This document shows positions 13,167-24,245 of a stretch of 64,000 nucleotides of DNA, piece by piece. Where the stretch lies: contig OZ023274.1 of the NCBI GenBank assembly GCA_964007475.1, positions 100,387,322-100,451,321 on the forward strand. The letters run 5' to 3'. The position numbers and the translations under genes were made by a program. Origin of the DNA: Hybos culiciformis (taxonomy: Eukaryota > Arthropoda > Insecta > Diptera > Hybotidae). Below the pieces are notes generated by a model, which worked only from the letters and a program-made list of their open reading frames with translations, did no database searches and was not told the origin of the DNA. Every line of letters begins with the position of its first letter. Within the stretch, counting starts at the first letter, position 1.

Positions 13167-14916
13167 AGCAACCTGACAAAAACGCGTTTTTTGCAAAAAT
13201 TGGATTTTTATTCTTGAAAGTGGTAGAAAGTGGTATTAGAAATTATGTTTGTTCAACAAGTTTGCCGCCATTTTGGTTTTTTTAGGTTTTACCGTTACTT
13301 TTTGGTTACTTTGAAATTAAGCATTTTTGAGTATGAAAACTTCGAAATAGCCTTTCATGATGTTCTAGACTTTGATTCAGGAGGAGTTTACCTTTATTTT
13401 TTAAGGAAGTTTTAGTTCCTGAAAATATTGTATAGATGGCGTTTTAACCAATTTTGTGTATTAAACTAAAATTACTCCACCTTTTGGAGCAATATTTGTA
13501 ATACAGAAATAAACCAAAAAAAGACCGTTTCAAGACCTTTCCAAAAAAAAAAAATTTTAAGAATCGAATAATTAATAAAAGAGGTATGCCAAGTTGCAAG
13601 TTAAAAAAAATACGAAAAAAAATGTCAATTTTAAAGAACGAATCCATAACAAAAATGACTGAAAATCCAAAATTTATGAGGACATGTTTTTAGGAATAAT
13701 TTAAAACAATTATCTACTACTAAAAAACGTAAAAGCGACTCAAAACAACTCGTGAGTGAGATTTTGAATGATTCGGAGACCAAGCTGGACTGGCCTAACA
13801 AGCTAGAAGGAGTTTCCTGGTGGGCGTAACTAAAATCATGTCTAAAATTATAATGTTTTCTTTTAATTTTTTTTTAAGCGTGAGAAAATTTTTTTACAAA
13901 GAAAATTTGAATTTCCTGGTCCTAAATTCATTCCCAGTCCAGCCCTGTTCGGAGATACTCGATTTTATATAACTTGCTATATGCCTTTCAGAAATTATTG
14001 TAAAATCAGATAGGATTAAATACTGAAAAAGCAAATTACAATAGTAAAAAGTTTAGGTTATAAGTTTGGGAAAGAAAATTGGAAAGAAAATTAAATTGAT
14101 GAGGAAGAAACATTAAAAAAAAGAATTTCAAAGCTTATATGACAATGTCTATGAAAGTGAAATGGAAGAGGAGTCTGTTTAAAACAGTTCTCGAAAATAT
14201 ATACAGTAAAAACAACACTAAAACTGAGCAAAAATCGAACCAAAAAACTTCAAAACTGGTTTTATATAAAATGCCCCCAATCCGAAAGTACTGGACCGAT
14301 TTAACCCGCGCATGCGGCTTTCGAAAGGTATAAATATGTACTTTTTGACTGCGAAGTTTGAAAAATATCGTACGTAAGATCATGGAGCACAACTTTTTTA
14401 AAAATGGCTAAAAATGGTAATTTTTATGTATGGGGAAATCCTAAGAAGTGAATTATCTTCTAAAGCCTTAAAAAATTTCAATGGGAGCATGCGGCTTTTT
14501 AAAGTGGTCTGGAAGACCTTTCCAAAATGGTATAGAGTGACCAAATTGGTTGAAAATTGAGGGAGTACATTCAAATGAAAAAACCCATTTTTTGATTTTT
14601 CAGTGTTTTTAGGGTTTCTCTATTGGTTAAACTGGCAACACCGAGTTGCCAACACCTGCAAAGAAAGCCCGCACGTATATCTACTTAAAATGATATCTGA
14701 AAATATTCTTGTAAATTTAACAAAAGAGAGATGATAGTTTGAAGTTTCAAAATTTTCCAAGCCTTCTGCCACAAGAATCGTCATATCTCCCAAAAAAAAT
14801 TTTTTTTTTTTAAATCTGAAATGCAAAAACTTAGGTCAAATATCAGCCTATAAAATAAATATAAAATGAAAGTCTAACGATTAACTTGAAAAAATGAAAC
14901 AAATGTCAGGTTGCTA
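13167..14916. mobile_element. Possible 1.75-kb non-autonomous DNA transposon
   Basis: The 13-mer TAGCAACCTGACA at 13167-13179 and its exact complement TGTCAGGTTGCTA at 14904-14916 face each other. If the outer TA is a target duplication, the ends begin GCAACCTGACA. The interval is less AT-rich than its surroundings, with GCCGCCATTTTGG, CGCGCATGCGGC and GAGCATGCGGC words. No transposase frame is present; short frames at 14135-14392 match nothing I know. Confidence 0.4.
13898..13952 (+). repeat. Dispersed repeat, copy 2
   Basis: Similar over about 55 bp to 8412-8468 and sharing the exact CAGTCCAGCCCTGTT word. It lies inside the candidate element at 13167-14916, so that element may be a nested composite. 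Confidence 0.55.
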
Positions 14917-15290
14917 AATATGAAACAGAAAAAAAACTAAAAATTTTGAACAAAAAATATCAAAATATGAAGAATTCATAAATTTTTAGATTAGTGTAGT
15001 GATAAGGCTTAAATGCAATCGTTTAAAAGTAGAAATTTAACTAAATAGCTAAAAATATATAAAATATATTATAAATTATCTATATGAATATTATATTTTA
15101 TATAAATTTATAATATTATAATGATACTATCAAAAAGCATGTATATAAGAGGAATCAGTCCCATACAAAAAAAAAGAATTAAAATAGTGAAACAAAAAAT
15201 CCATATCACAACCCCATGAGCTTTTTTTTTGTATTTTTTGAGAATTCCACTCACGAAAGCTTTTAATACTTTCAAAATAACAACAGTTCT

Positions 15291-15750
15291 AATGTGCGAG
15301 AAGTAAGCAATAAATTCACTTAAATTGCCAGCAATAAATTCGCTTAAATACATCAGCGCCACCATCGCTTAAATTTTGAACCTTAATAGAGGGTAAAATG
15401 GTAGGAAAAAATAATAATAAAGCAATTTGAAATACAAATTAAAATATTTAAGGAAATTTATTGCTGGCGTTAAAAAGAGCTTTGTTATCAGACAACGACG
15501 CGATCATATTTTTGGTCGCTGCGGCTTAGCAGCGATATTTTCAATTTTTTGGAACTGCTGCCTAAAAAAAAAAATCATTTCTCGCTACTGCGTCGCTGAT
15601 AATCGCTAAAAAAAAAAATCGAAAAAAAAAAAAAAAAAAACAAAAAAACACAAAAATTTTCGTCGCTGCTTGGTTTTTTTTTTTTTTTTTAAACTTCTAT
15701 GACTGCTAGCGATCGCTTTCACCTAAAATTTGTCGCTACTGTTAGGTCAA
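15291..15750. repeat. Repeat-rich flank of the foldback palindrome
   Basis: Contains several facing copies of AAATTTATTGCTGGCG-like words (about 15305-15345 inverted, 15452 direct) and many TCGCTGC-type words. The CAGACAACGACGCGATCATA stretch at about 15490-15510 is inverted again at about 15785-15806 inside the palindrome arm. Probably part of the same complex element. Confidence 0.5.
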
Positions 15751-16955
15751 AAACGTTGCTGCGTACCTTGCGGTCGCTCAAAATCTATGATCGCGTCGGC
15801 GTCTGTTTGTTATTGTTCGAAAAAAAACAATAACAAAAACAAAGCAACTTAAAACAATAACAAAGCATTTTGAATACAACAACAAACTATTTTTTGAGTA
15901 AATGTGTGTTTGTGGTTTTAAATTTAAGGAAATTTATTGCTGGCGTGTGTGTTCAGGTCGGTATAAAAGTAAATAAAAATAAATTTTTTTTCTAATTAAA
16001 TTAATTTTAATAATTATTTTAGTTATAATAATTATTATAATAATTTTTTTATTTTATAATTATTATGATAACTATTTTAGTCTAATTTTTGATGCCAACA
16101 ATTATTTATCTAGCACCAAATTTTAAATAGGTAAGTATAATTCTGTTAAATTTATTGTAGGTAAGGTAGGTACCAGAATTTGGCTGTAATGGAAGGCTAA
16201 AGTGCAGATGACGTGAACCACTCAGAATGGCCTGAAATTTGGACAAGGGGTAGAGGCGGAGCCCAAACCCCAAAAACTGAAATCAGTTTCGGAGATAAGG
16301 CCCTCCAAAGTTTTCGTACATTTTTGTATACATTTTTTTTTTTTGTGCCCGATTTGCTCTATTTTTGGGTAGGTGGTAGAGGCGATACTTAAAATGTTAA
16401 ATCCAAGACGGTTTTTGCGGGAAAGCCCCCCTTTTGGAGATATGGCCCTTCAAAGTTTTCATACGTTACAAATTTCAGGCCATTCTGAGTGGTGCACGTC
16501 ATCTGCACTTTAGCCTTCCATTACAGCCAAATTCTGGTAACTACCTTACCTACAATAAATTTAATAGAATAATACTTACCTATTTAAAATTTGGTGCTAG
16601 ATAAATAATTGTTGGCATCAAAAATTAGACTAAAATAGTTATCATAATAATTATAAAATAAAAAAATTATTATAATAATTATTATAACTAAAATAATTAT
16701 TAAAATTAATTTAATTAGAAAAAAAATTTATTTTTATTTACTTTTATACCGACCTGAACACACACGCCAGCAATAAATTTCCTTAAATTTAAAACCACAA
16801 ACACACATTTACTCAAAAAATAGTTTGTTGTTGTATTCAAAATGCTTTGTTATTGTTTTAAGTTGCTTTGTTTTTGTTATTGTTTTTTTTCGAACAATAA
16901 CAGACGCCGACGCGATCATAGATTTTGAGCGACCGCAAGGTACGCAGCAACGTTT
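15751..16955. repeat. Large foldback palindrome ending at the assembly gap
   Basis: Arms 15751-16240 and 16470-16955 are reverse complements over about 490 bp, with few differences (a 4-bp TTTG indel near 15805; A versus C near 16214; a base change near 16169). The loop is 229 bp. The right arm runs straight into the N gap, so the real arms may be longer. It includes blocks of TAATAATTAT sequence and a GC-rich CGACGCGATCATAG word. Likely a foldback transposon; an assembly fold error is less likely because the arms differ. Confidence 0.85.
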
Positions 16956-17155
16956 NNNNNNNNNNNNNNNNNNNNNNNNNNNNNNNNNNNNNNNNNNNNN
17001 NNNNNNNNNNNNNNNNNNNNNNNNNNNNNNNNNNNNNNNNNNNNNNNNNNNNNNNNNNNNNNNNNNNNNNNNNNNNNNNNNNNNNNNNNNNNNNNNNNNN
17101 NNNNNNNNNNNNNNNNNNNNNNNNNNNNNNNNNNNNNNNNNNNNNNNNNNNNNNN
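16956..17155. other. Assembly gap, 200 N
   Basis: Exactly 200 undetermined bases, probably a placeholder of arbitrary length, at the edge of a long inverted repeat, where assemblers often break. Confidence 0.99.
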
Positions 17156-18167
17156 AATTAAAATGCATATACGAATGTACTAGTACATTGTAATAGGTAC
17201 ATACATATATATTATTTATAGAACGTCTTATGAAAATAGGTCATTGACATCAATTTTAAGGCTGTAAGAAGAATTGGAATAAAAATCGTAATTACAATAA
17301 ATTTTTGATTAATCAAAATATTAAGAACTGGCCCCACATATTTCATGTATGAGATAATTCTTATATTTTACAATTTTATTTTATCATTTTTGAGTTGATA
17401 CTCCTTTAAAAAAAAAGAACTAGTTCATTAAAAAAGCAAGTCCTTCATATTCTTCCTGTGGAATATGAAAAACATATTAACTTAGACATCCTCTTGAACA
17501 CATCATATAACATAAATAAAATGGTTTTTATTAATCTACACGCAAAACTTAACCATATCTTTATATATTACGCATTACATAACAGACAAATTTCGGTGAT
17601 TCCGGCTTCCATTATTTATTAACCAGTGAAATTTCGAGTTTCATTCTCCCTTTAACATCTCATCTTTAACAAGCAGGAACGCACAGATTATCCAAGTTTC
17701 ATACGGAAACGGGCCAGAGGTTATTTACATATAATTTTACATATAATTCAAAATGCAGGTATAATGTTATAAAAAATTAAACCATTTGTTAATTAAGGAT
17801 TAACACCTGGATGAACCGCATCAGGTACACATACACAGGTACGTTTATTTTTGTAATGATGTTTGTTTGTTTTTGTGATGATACCTTTTAAAAGACCCAC
17901 TCAATAACTCGGTGAACTCAGTTTTAATAAACATTTTAAAGTGATTTCTTTTCAAAGTGTTCATTAAAGTAATTTTTAAATATTAATAGCTCGAAACGCA
18001 AGATATTGAGGTTATTTAGAAACAGTTACTTGTTGTGATAGCAAATTTCTTTAAATTAGCTGCGGTGATTTGCAAAATTTTAATACTTCGATTTATAGTT
18101 TTCATTAATTAGGTACGTTTGTATTTGTACCCACTTTATTTTTAATGAAGAACTTCAAATTTTCAGT
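17156..18167. other. Gene-free interval
   Basis: No coding exon. 17590-17720 is more mixed in composition (ATTCCGGCTTCCATT, GGAAACGGGCCAGAGG) but shows no recognisable feature. Confidence 0.4.
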
Positions 18168-18340
18168 CAGTTGTACAATCAAAAATACCACATGTACAAT
18201 TTAAAGTTTAATTGTACTTCTGGTTTTTTGGATTGCACAAGTGGTAAAAAGAATCCACTTCTACAATTGTCTACTTGTACAGGGAAACACCACTTGTATA
18301 GACTCTTACCACTTGTACATTTTAGAGCAGTTGTACAATT
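18168..18340. repeat. Cluster of ACTTGTACA-type words
   Basis: Within about 170 bp there are at least six variants of the word CCACTTGTACA or AGTTGTACAAT, in both orientations: about 18169, 18187, 18235 (inverted), 18271, 18288, 18307 and 18328. Spacing is irregular. It could be a binding-site cluster or the repetitive end of a transposable element. Confidence 0.6.
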
Positions 18341-18354
18341 TATAATTCATACAG

Positions 18355-18466
18355 GTATTAAAACTCTTTTTTCGCAACTTTAAGTATGGCTTTCCGAGCA
18401 AAGGACTTTTCGGTTGTCCCTGCGGGCTGTATGTATTAAAATCTCTTTTTCTCAACTTTACCATAG
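18355..18466. repeat. Imperfect 34-bp direct repeat pair
   Basis: Copies at 18355-18389 and 18433-18466 both read GTATTAAAA, then CTCTTTTT, then CAACTTTA, with a few changes. They are separated by 43 bp of GC-richer sequence (GGACTTTTCGGTTGTCCC), itself weakly self-complementary. Confidence 0.6.
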
Positions 18467-18488
18467 AGATTGTATAATCCCGTGTCAA

Positions 18489-20839
18489 GCCGCAACTAGT
18501 ATAACGTATTTATCAATCCGAAAAACTAATGTATTATACAAAAAAATTATTTTCGTGTATCAAATCAGTGAAACAAATTAAAAAAAATATTTTATTTTAT
18601 CTTCATTTATTTTTATATATAATTTTTTTCTTTCATTATTTCTTTGGTAATTTCAATATTTTTATTTAATTAATAATTTCTAAATTTCTAAATTAATATA
18701 TATTTTTATTTACATTATTTTAATTTTTTGTATAAATAATATAATTGTTAAATTTTCTTTTTTATATTTGTTTTAAAAATTTATATGTTTATTCTATAAA
18801 AATAATTTAGGTTTGGATTGTCCTAAAAATTTAAATAAAAAATAATAATTAAACTATTCATATTGAATAATTTTTTTGTCAGATTATTCGATATTATGCC
18901 AAAAAAATTTTCTTTTTATAATAATTTTTTGGTGGAAATTAAGTAGGTAGGTACTATAATTATACTATATTTAAAAAATGTTTGGTGTATTTACTTATTT
19001 TCATGCTGTCTTAAAATTTAAAATACTGTTTTGATTATCTTTAATTATATAATATTTGATGAAAAAAATTAATTAAGTCGAAAGATTTTTATAAAAATAT
19101 CTCGAAATTTAAATTGAAGAAATTCATACGACCATTATTTTAAAACAAGTAATATAAATCGGCAAGGAAGGACTTTGTTTTGAATAACTTAATAGGAACT
19201 CTGCCTATGAAACATTTTGACAGTAAATTTTTTAAATTTTTATTGAGATTTTTTTTTTTAATACATAATGTATGTGTATGTTCAATACGTAAAAATTAAA
19301 TTGAGTCTAATTATCTATTTAAAATTCGATGTTAATTTGAGGTTCCTAATTATTTTGACAGGTAAGTGGTTTCGTATCCTATTATTTTCAGAAAGTGCTC
19401 GTAACCACAATTGAAAAAATCGGTTGGGGAGTTTCAATAAAAAAAATTATTTAAAATTTTTTTCCTTTCTGAAATAAAATGATAAAATAATTTTTCACAC
19501 AAAATTTCTAATATTACATACATAAGTAGTTATTAAAAAAATAAATAAAATAAATAAAAAAATATTTATCACAACCAAAATACTTATTTTTGTCACTAAT
19601 CTCTATAAACTTAAAAACTGTTATAATTTGTCATTCAAATTTAATCTTTTTCGAAATGAACTAAAAAAATAGATCAATAAAATATAACATTTTTTGAAGC
19701 AAAGCGTATTATTTTAAAATTAAAAAAAAATTGATTATGTGGAAAATCGTTCTCTTTCCGTTAGGCTTAAAATCTTATTCATTCTCTGCATAAACTTTGT
19801 AAATGTTATCTTAAAAATTTCTAACTAAGTATTTAAATTATTATAAAATGTTGAGTTATTGAGATGAAGATTTTCAATTTGATGGTCTTCGAAACTTTGT
19901 AAAGCTATTTAAAGCAATTTGAATGACAATAACAACATTATCTTCATAAATGTCAACATACCATTAATTATAAAATTTCTAATTGTTATGATTAAACTTA
20001 TTGTAAAAATTTCGTCTACTTTCTATACAACATTGAATATTTAAGCAAATAATGCTAAACTTTCACCAAATTTAAAAACATTTTATAATTCATAAGTCTT
20101 TGCATATTTGTTTTTATATAGTTTATCAATCAAGCACTTTGTTTTTTTAAACAAATTATTTAAAATATTATTGTTCTACAATATTTAATTTTAATTTATA
20201 ATTTAATTGGCGAAAAGAAACATATTAAAAAATTATATTTAAATTGCACTTTAATTACAAAATCAGTTTTGAAGATAATGAAAAAAAAACTAGGAAGCGG
20301 CGAATTAGTGTATCGTATTGTAATTGATATTTGTTGGTATTTCAATCAATATTAATTCAAAGCAAAAGATAAAACGACATAAAATCTATTAATTTTGTAT
20401 GTTACTTTTCTAAAATAATTGACGGTTAGGAAGGGTATCATTCGTTCATAAAAATCATGAAAATAATTTTTTGAATAAAATTTAATGAATATGAAATTCT
20501 TTTTTTATTATTCAAATATTTGATCTTTACGTTCGAATTGAATTTTATAATAAACCCCCTAATAATAGCTATAGTAGTTTTCATTTTTATGAATTTATGT
20601 GTAAATCATATAACAATACAGTGAATTTATTTTGAGAACCTATGTGAAACTACATTTTTCCTAATTTCATTTCCATAATTGTGAATTTATGTATTTATTT
20701 GAATTAAACGCAGTATCTACAAGATGAAAAAAGTGCTATTTCATTTTTTTTTTTGTTTAGGTAATTTAAAATCAAGTTAATTTTAATAAATATTTTAATT
20801 ATTCTCTATACTAAGTATTTTCAATAACTTAACCAAATA
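18489..20839. other. Gene-free interval and 3' flank of the UBAC1-like gene
   Basis: AT-rich without supported exons. The part nearest 20839 is the likely 3' UTR of the minus-strand UBAC1-like gene; a clear AATAAA close to its stop was not seen. Confidence 0.45.
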
Positions 20840-23703
20840 TTATCGAACACTGGTAACACCACTTGACGCATTAAATTGATTTATACCTAAAACATGTTTC
20901 TCTTCATGATACTTTCTCAAGATATGTGATATCACCGATGATGTTTCCGAATCTCTAAAATAAAAATATAAATTAAATTGAGTTTTTAATTTCATTGAAA
21001 GTTCTTACCCCAGCCACATTGATAATGCATTCTGATTTTCTAACATGGATAAATAAGCTAAAAATAAATTAACATTTTAGCTTTCTTAAAAAACTAAATT
21101 GTTTTAGAAATTTTTTTACCAATAAATATTTTTGGATTTCCTAAACTCATTTGAACTTGAGGTGACTCCAACATAGCTTTTAATATTGGAGATTCTTGTG
21201 ATAATCCATCACGCAATTCCATTAAACTAGCACTGCGATTGCCACATAACCATTCGGCAGCAGCTGCCTGATTATTGTGTGTTTTTTTAAAAGCTTCTAG
21301 CACATCTGTTTCCGAAAACCCCATTTCAACTAATGCCGCAACATCTTCTCTAGGTGGTGACGTTTCTCGATGACTATAAATTCTGACAATTTCTAACAAG
21401 GCTTCAATATTTTCGATGGTATTCTGAATAAAAAAAACACATTAGCTTAAACAAAGCCAAAATTTTCAATATTCTTACACGAGGAGTTTGAATTTTTGAA
21501 CCAGACATTTGTGGATCAGATTCTGTGGCTGGTACTTCCTCACTATGTTGATGGATCAGCCAATCCAATGCGGCCATATAAGTTCCACTAAAAAATTAAA
21601 ATTTATTATAGCCCAGTTAATATTATTCCAATATTAAAAAATGTATGTCATTTTAAGATTTTCACCGACTGATTTGATCAACTCAATTTCGTTAAAAAAA
21701 ATAAAAAACTTTAAAATCATAACATCAAAGCAGAATTACATTTTTTGCTTATAATTATATTTAATTGAAAAAAAATGTACATTGAACACTTTTTTAAAGT
21801 AAGGATTTTCCTTTATTTAAAATGATATATCAGGAAAAGAACCTATTTTTAAAAATTCAGTATTTTTAAATATTTTGTACTTTCTATAACCATATAATAA
21901 ATATAACTCGTCTGCTGAGAAATGAAACAACGTATGATATTTATACGTCATTATTAGATAATAGCACCATTCGATTCCTCGTACTCGATTTTATAAGTAC
22001 AACTATTTTGCAATATTCTTAATGTTGATTAAAATGTGTTTTTAGATGAAAATTTTACGTTACTTGATATTTTTCCATACGTTTTTTTTAATTTTCAAAT
22101 CTTTAAACTCAAATTACTCGAAACTATACTTTTCATTATACATCGTTTCATTTTTCTGCAGACGAACTATAGGTGCTATATACAAATGTTCAACTGAATA
22201 TAAATATTAATAATAATATGCAAGCATACTTGTTAATTTTAAGTGCATATCTGGCTTTCTCCTTTGAAAATCCCATATCGACAAGGCACTGTAAAGTGTC
22301 ACTTTGGTGTCTACGTTTATTAAGTATTTTCTGTTTCAGCATTGATATTAAACGTTTGGCATACGGTCCACAACCTATAATATAAGCTCCCTGTTGAGCT
22401 AATGAGATCAAAACCTTTCTAACATCTAATTGAATCTGTAAGAGAACGTGTTATTATTAAATATGTGTGTATTAAAAAAAATTTAATCTTACATCATTTT
22501 GTAAAACTAAATCATTGACGTCAACTCTTTGAGTTCCCCTCACAGAATTAGAAGTAATGTTAGAAGTAGCTAATTCGATTTCTTCTGCACGGGGACCACG
22601 ATTAGTATCTCTTTGTGGTTGTTGCTGCTGCTGTTGAGAGGGCAATGGTGTGCGTCTAGTTGACAATATCAGTGTATCATTATTATTAATATTCAATTGA
22701 GATAAAGTTAGTGATTCATTTAAGAACGGACTATTGTTATTAGTTAAATTTAAACGTGAATTATTCGCAATGTTGCTATCAGTTAACGATGTCGTACTAT
22801 TAGTATTATTTTCAGGCCGAATGAAACGATATTTTGGAATTAACTGTCGTACATCCGGTGAAAATAATGGCAAAGCACCAGAATCTTCTGATAATTCAAT
22901 TAAGGCCTCATGTTTTAAATCAATCAGTTTTTTATTTCGGCTTGTTTGCAAATGAATAATTTTAGAATTTGGACTGATTATTCGAATTTTCATCTTTTCT
23001 TTGCTTTCATGAATTTGCTCTTTCGGTACCAGCGAACTGGATGATTGTTTCCTAAAAAAAATTAAATTATAAAATTTTTTGATTGATTTCAGCAACATTA
23101 TTTAAATTAATATAACTACCTTTTTTTGAAAATTTGCCGAAATTTATCCATAATTGGAATTTTTTAATATTATATTTATAGTCAAATTAACAACAGAAAA
23201 TTAATTTTTTTTTTTTTTAAACTTACAATTTTGAAGTTTTAAAATCAGTTGATATTGAAGTTTGATTATGATGAATCGTATTAATATGTCGACTTGATCC
23301 AGCAATACCAGCCGCAGATGTTGAAATTCCGTCATTTACTATTGAAAAAAAATTAAAGAAAAACTTTTTATTCGTATACCTATTATCAGGTGGTTGTTGA
23401 TTACAATTAAATAGGTTAGGGAGCTATTGGTATTATTCTAATTTGGTTTTGGTACAGAACAACTCATCTCGAAATGCCTACCTATCAACCTAGTTACCTA
23501 TCTACCCCTAATTTGAACCAGCAGATTTTATGTGTACCTAATACGTTTTTATAACTTCTATGTTATAACTTCTATTTTATAACTTTAAGCAGCACTTTGT
23601 CTCGGCGGTGTCTCTGAATCTTACCTGTGGAAGGGGTTTGATCTCGTTTCCGTGACGTCATCCATTTCGACCTAGATAACTTGTCTTTCATCCAAGGAAT
23701 CAT
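20840..23703 (-). CDS. UBAC1: UBAC1/KPC2-like protein with ubiquitin-like, two UBA and STI1-type regions
   Basis: In vertebrates UBAC1 (KPC2) is the adaptor of the KPC ubiquitin ligase and brings ubiquitinated cargo to the proteasome; that role is assigned by family here. Coding exons read by eye on the minus strand: 23703-23625, 23338-23227, 23051-22493, 22435-22230, 21587-21479, 21423-21120, 21057-21009, 20954-20840. All borders are GT-AG and the phases close to 510 codons ending in TAA. Residues about 85-165 resemble the ubiquitin-like region. UBA1 is about 285-330 (LVDMGFSKEKARYALKINN across an intron), UBA2 about 372-410 (LVEMGFSETDVLEAFKKTHN). The C-terminus (SPILKAMLESPQVQMSL, then IAYLSMLENQNALSMWLG) matches the STI1-like end of the family. 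A glutamine run sits between the ubiquitin-like region and UBA1. The gene is divergent from poly(A) polymerase. Family assignment is firm; the first two exons rest on frame agreement only. Confidence 0.88.
23120..23151 (-). CDS. UBAC1: Alternative first coding exon of the UBAC1-like gene
   Basis: An ATG at 23151 opens ten codons (MDKFRQIFKK plus two bases) and ends at a GT donor at 23119. Its phase is 2, the same as exon 2 of the longer form, so both join the exon at 23051 in frame. No acceptor AG lies shortly upstream of this ATG, so it reads as a separate first exon from its own promoter inside intron 2. It would give a protein of about 457 residues starting just before the ubiquitin-like region. 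Transcript support is unknown. Confidence 0.6.
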
Positions 23704-24235
23704 TTATTGAATAGGAAAATAATTTTTTTAAAATTTTAAGAAAATATTATAAAAAAAAGTTTTTAATATTTTAATTATATTAAAATTTATGAATAAATAT
23801 AAATTTTCATTTATAATAAACGATTTTAAAACTTTATTTTCTTAATTATTCCAATTGAAATTTGAAATGGAGGAGATTTTAATTTTTTGATGAATATTTA
23901 ATTTATTAAAATTGATTTTCTTAACATTCGGCAACATTATATTGATTCATTTTTTTATTGAAAAACTAAAATTAAATAAAAATATTCAAATTTAATTGTA
24001 TATTTTATTTTTAATTTTTATTATTGTAAAAATGCTAAAAAAAAAAACTAGGTATTTTTTTATTTATATTTCTTCTTTTCTTGTTATTATTATTATTTAT
24101 TCTTCAATATTTTTTTGCTTGCTATCTCTTTTTTAAAATTCTTTTGTAAATTTTAAAGAAAAGAATGTAGAAAAGAAAGAGAAAGAACAAAGGGAAATAT
24201 TGACTTTGCTTCAACGCTGCGCCGGTTAATTTCCT

Positions 24236-24245
24236 GAATAAAAGG
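24236..24245 (+). promoter_or_regulatory. Possible TATA-like element upstream of the poly(A) polymerase gene
   Basis: The decamer GAATAAAAGG lies in a locally more GC-rich patch (CGCTGCGCCGG about 20 bases upstream) within the 2.9 kb between the divergent UBAC1-like and poly(A) polymerase start codons. Downstream, CACTAG|GTATGA near 24320 and AAACAG|GTAATA at 24916 could be donors of untranslated first exons. This is context only; 5' end data would decide. Confidence 0.2.

Noticed and set aside
14135..14392. Overlapping frames on both strands near 14.2 kb
   Set aside because: No family resemblance; two mirrored frames of similar length suggest chance within a repeat.
15108..15365. 85-codon minus-strand frame with a hydrophobic end
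   Set aside because: It overlaps the repeat-rich flank of the palindrome; the hydrophobic residues come from AT-rich codons.
16809..17193. Open frames on both strands of more than 110 codons
   Set aside because: They are held open by the N run; the readable ends are palindrome-arm sequence.
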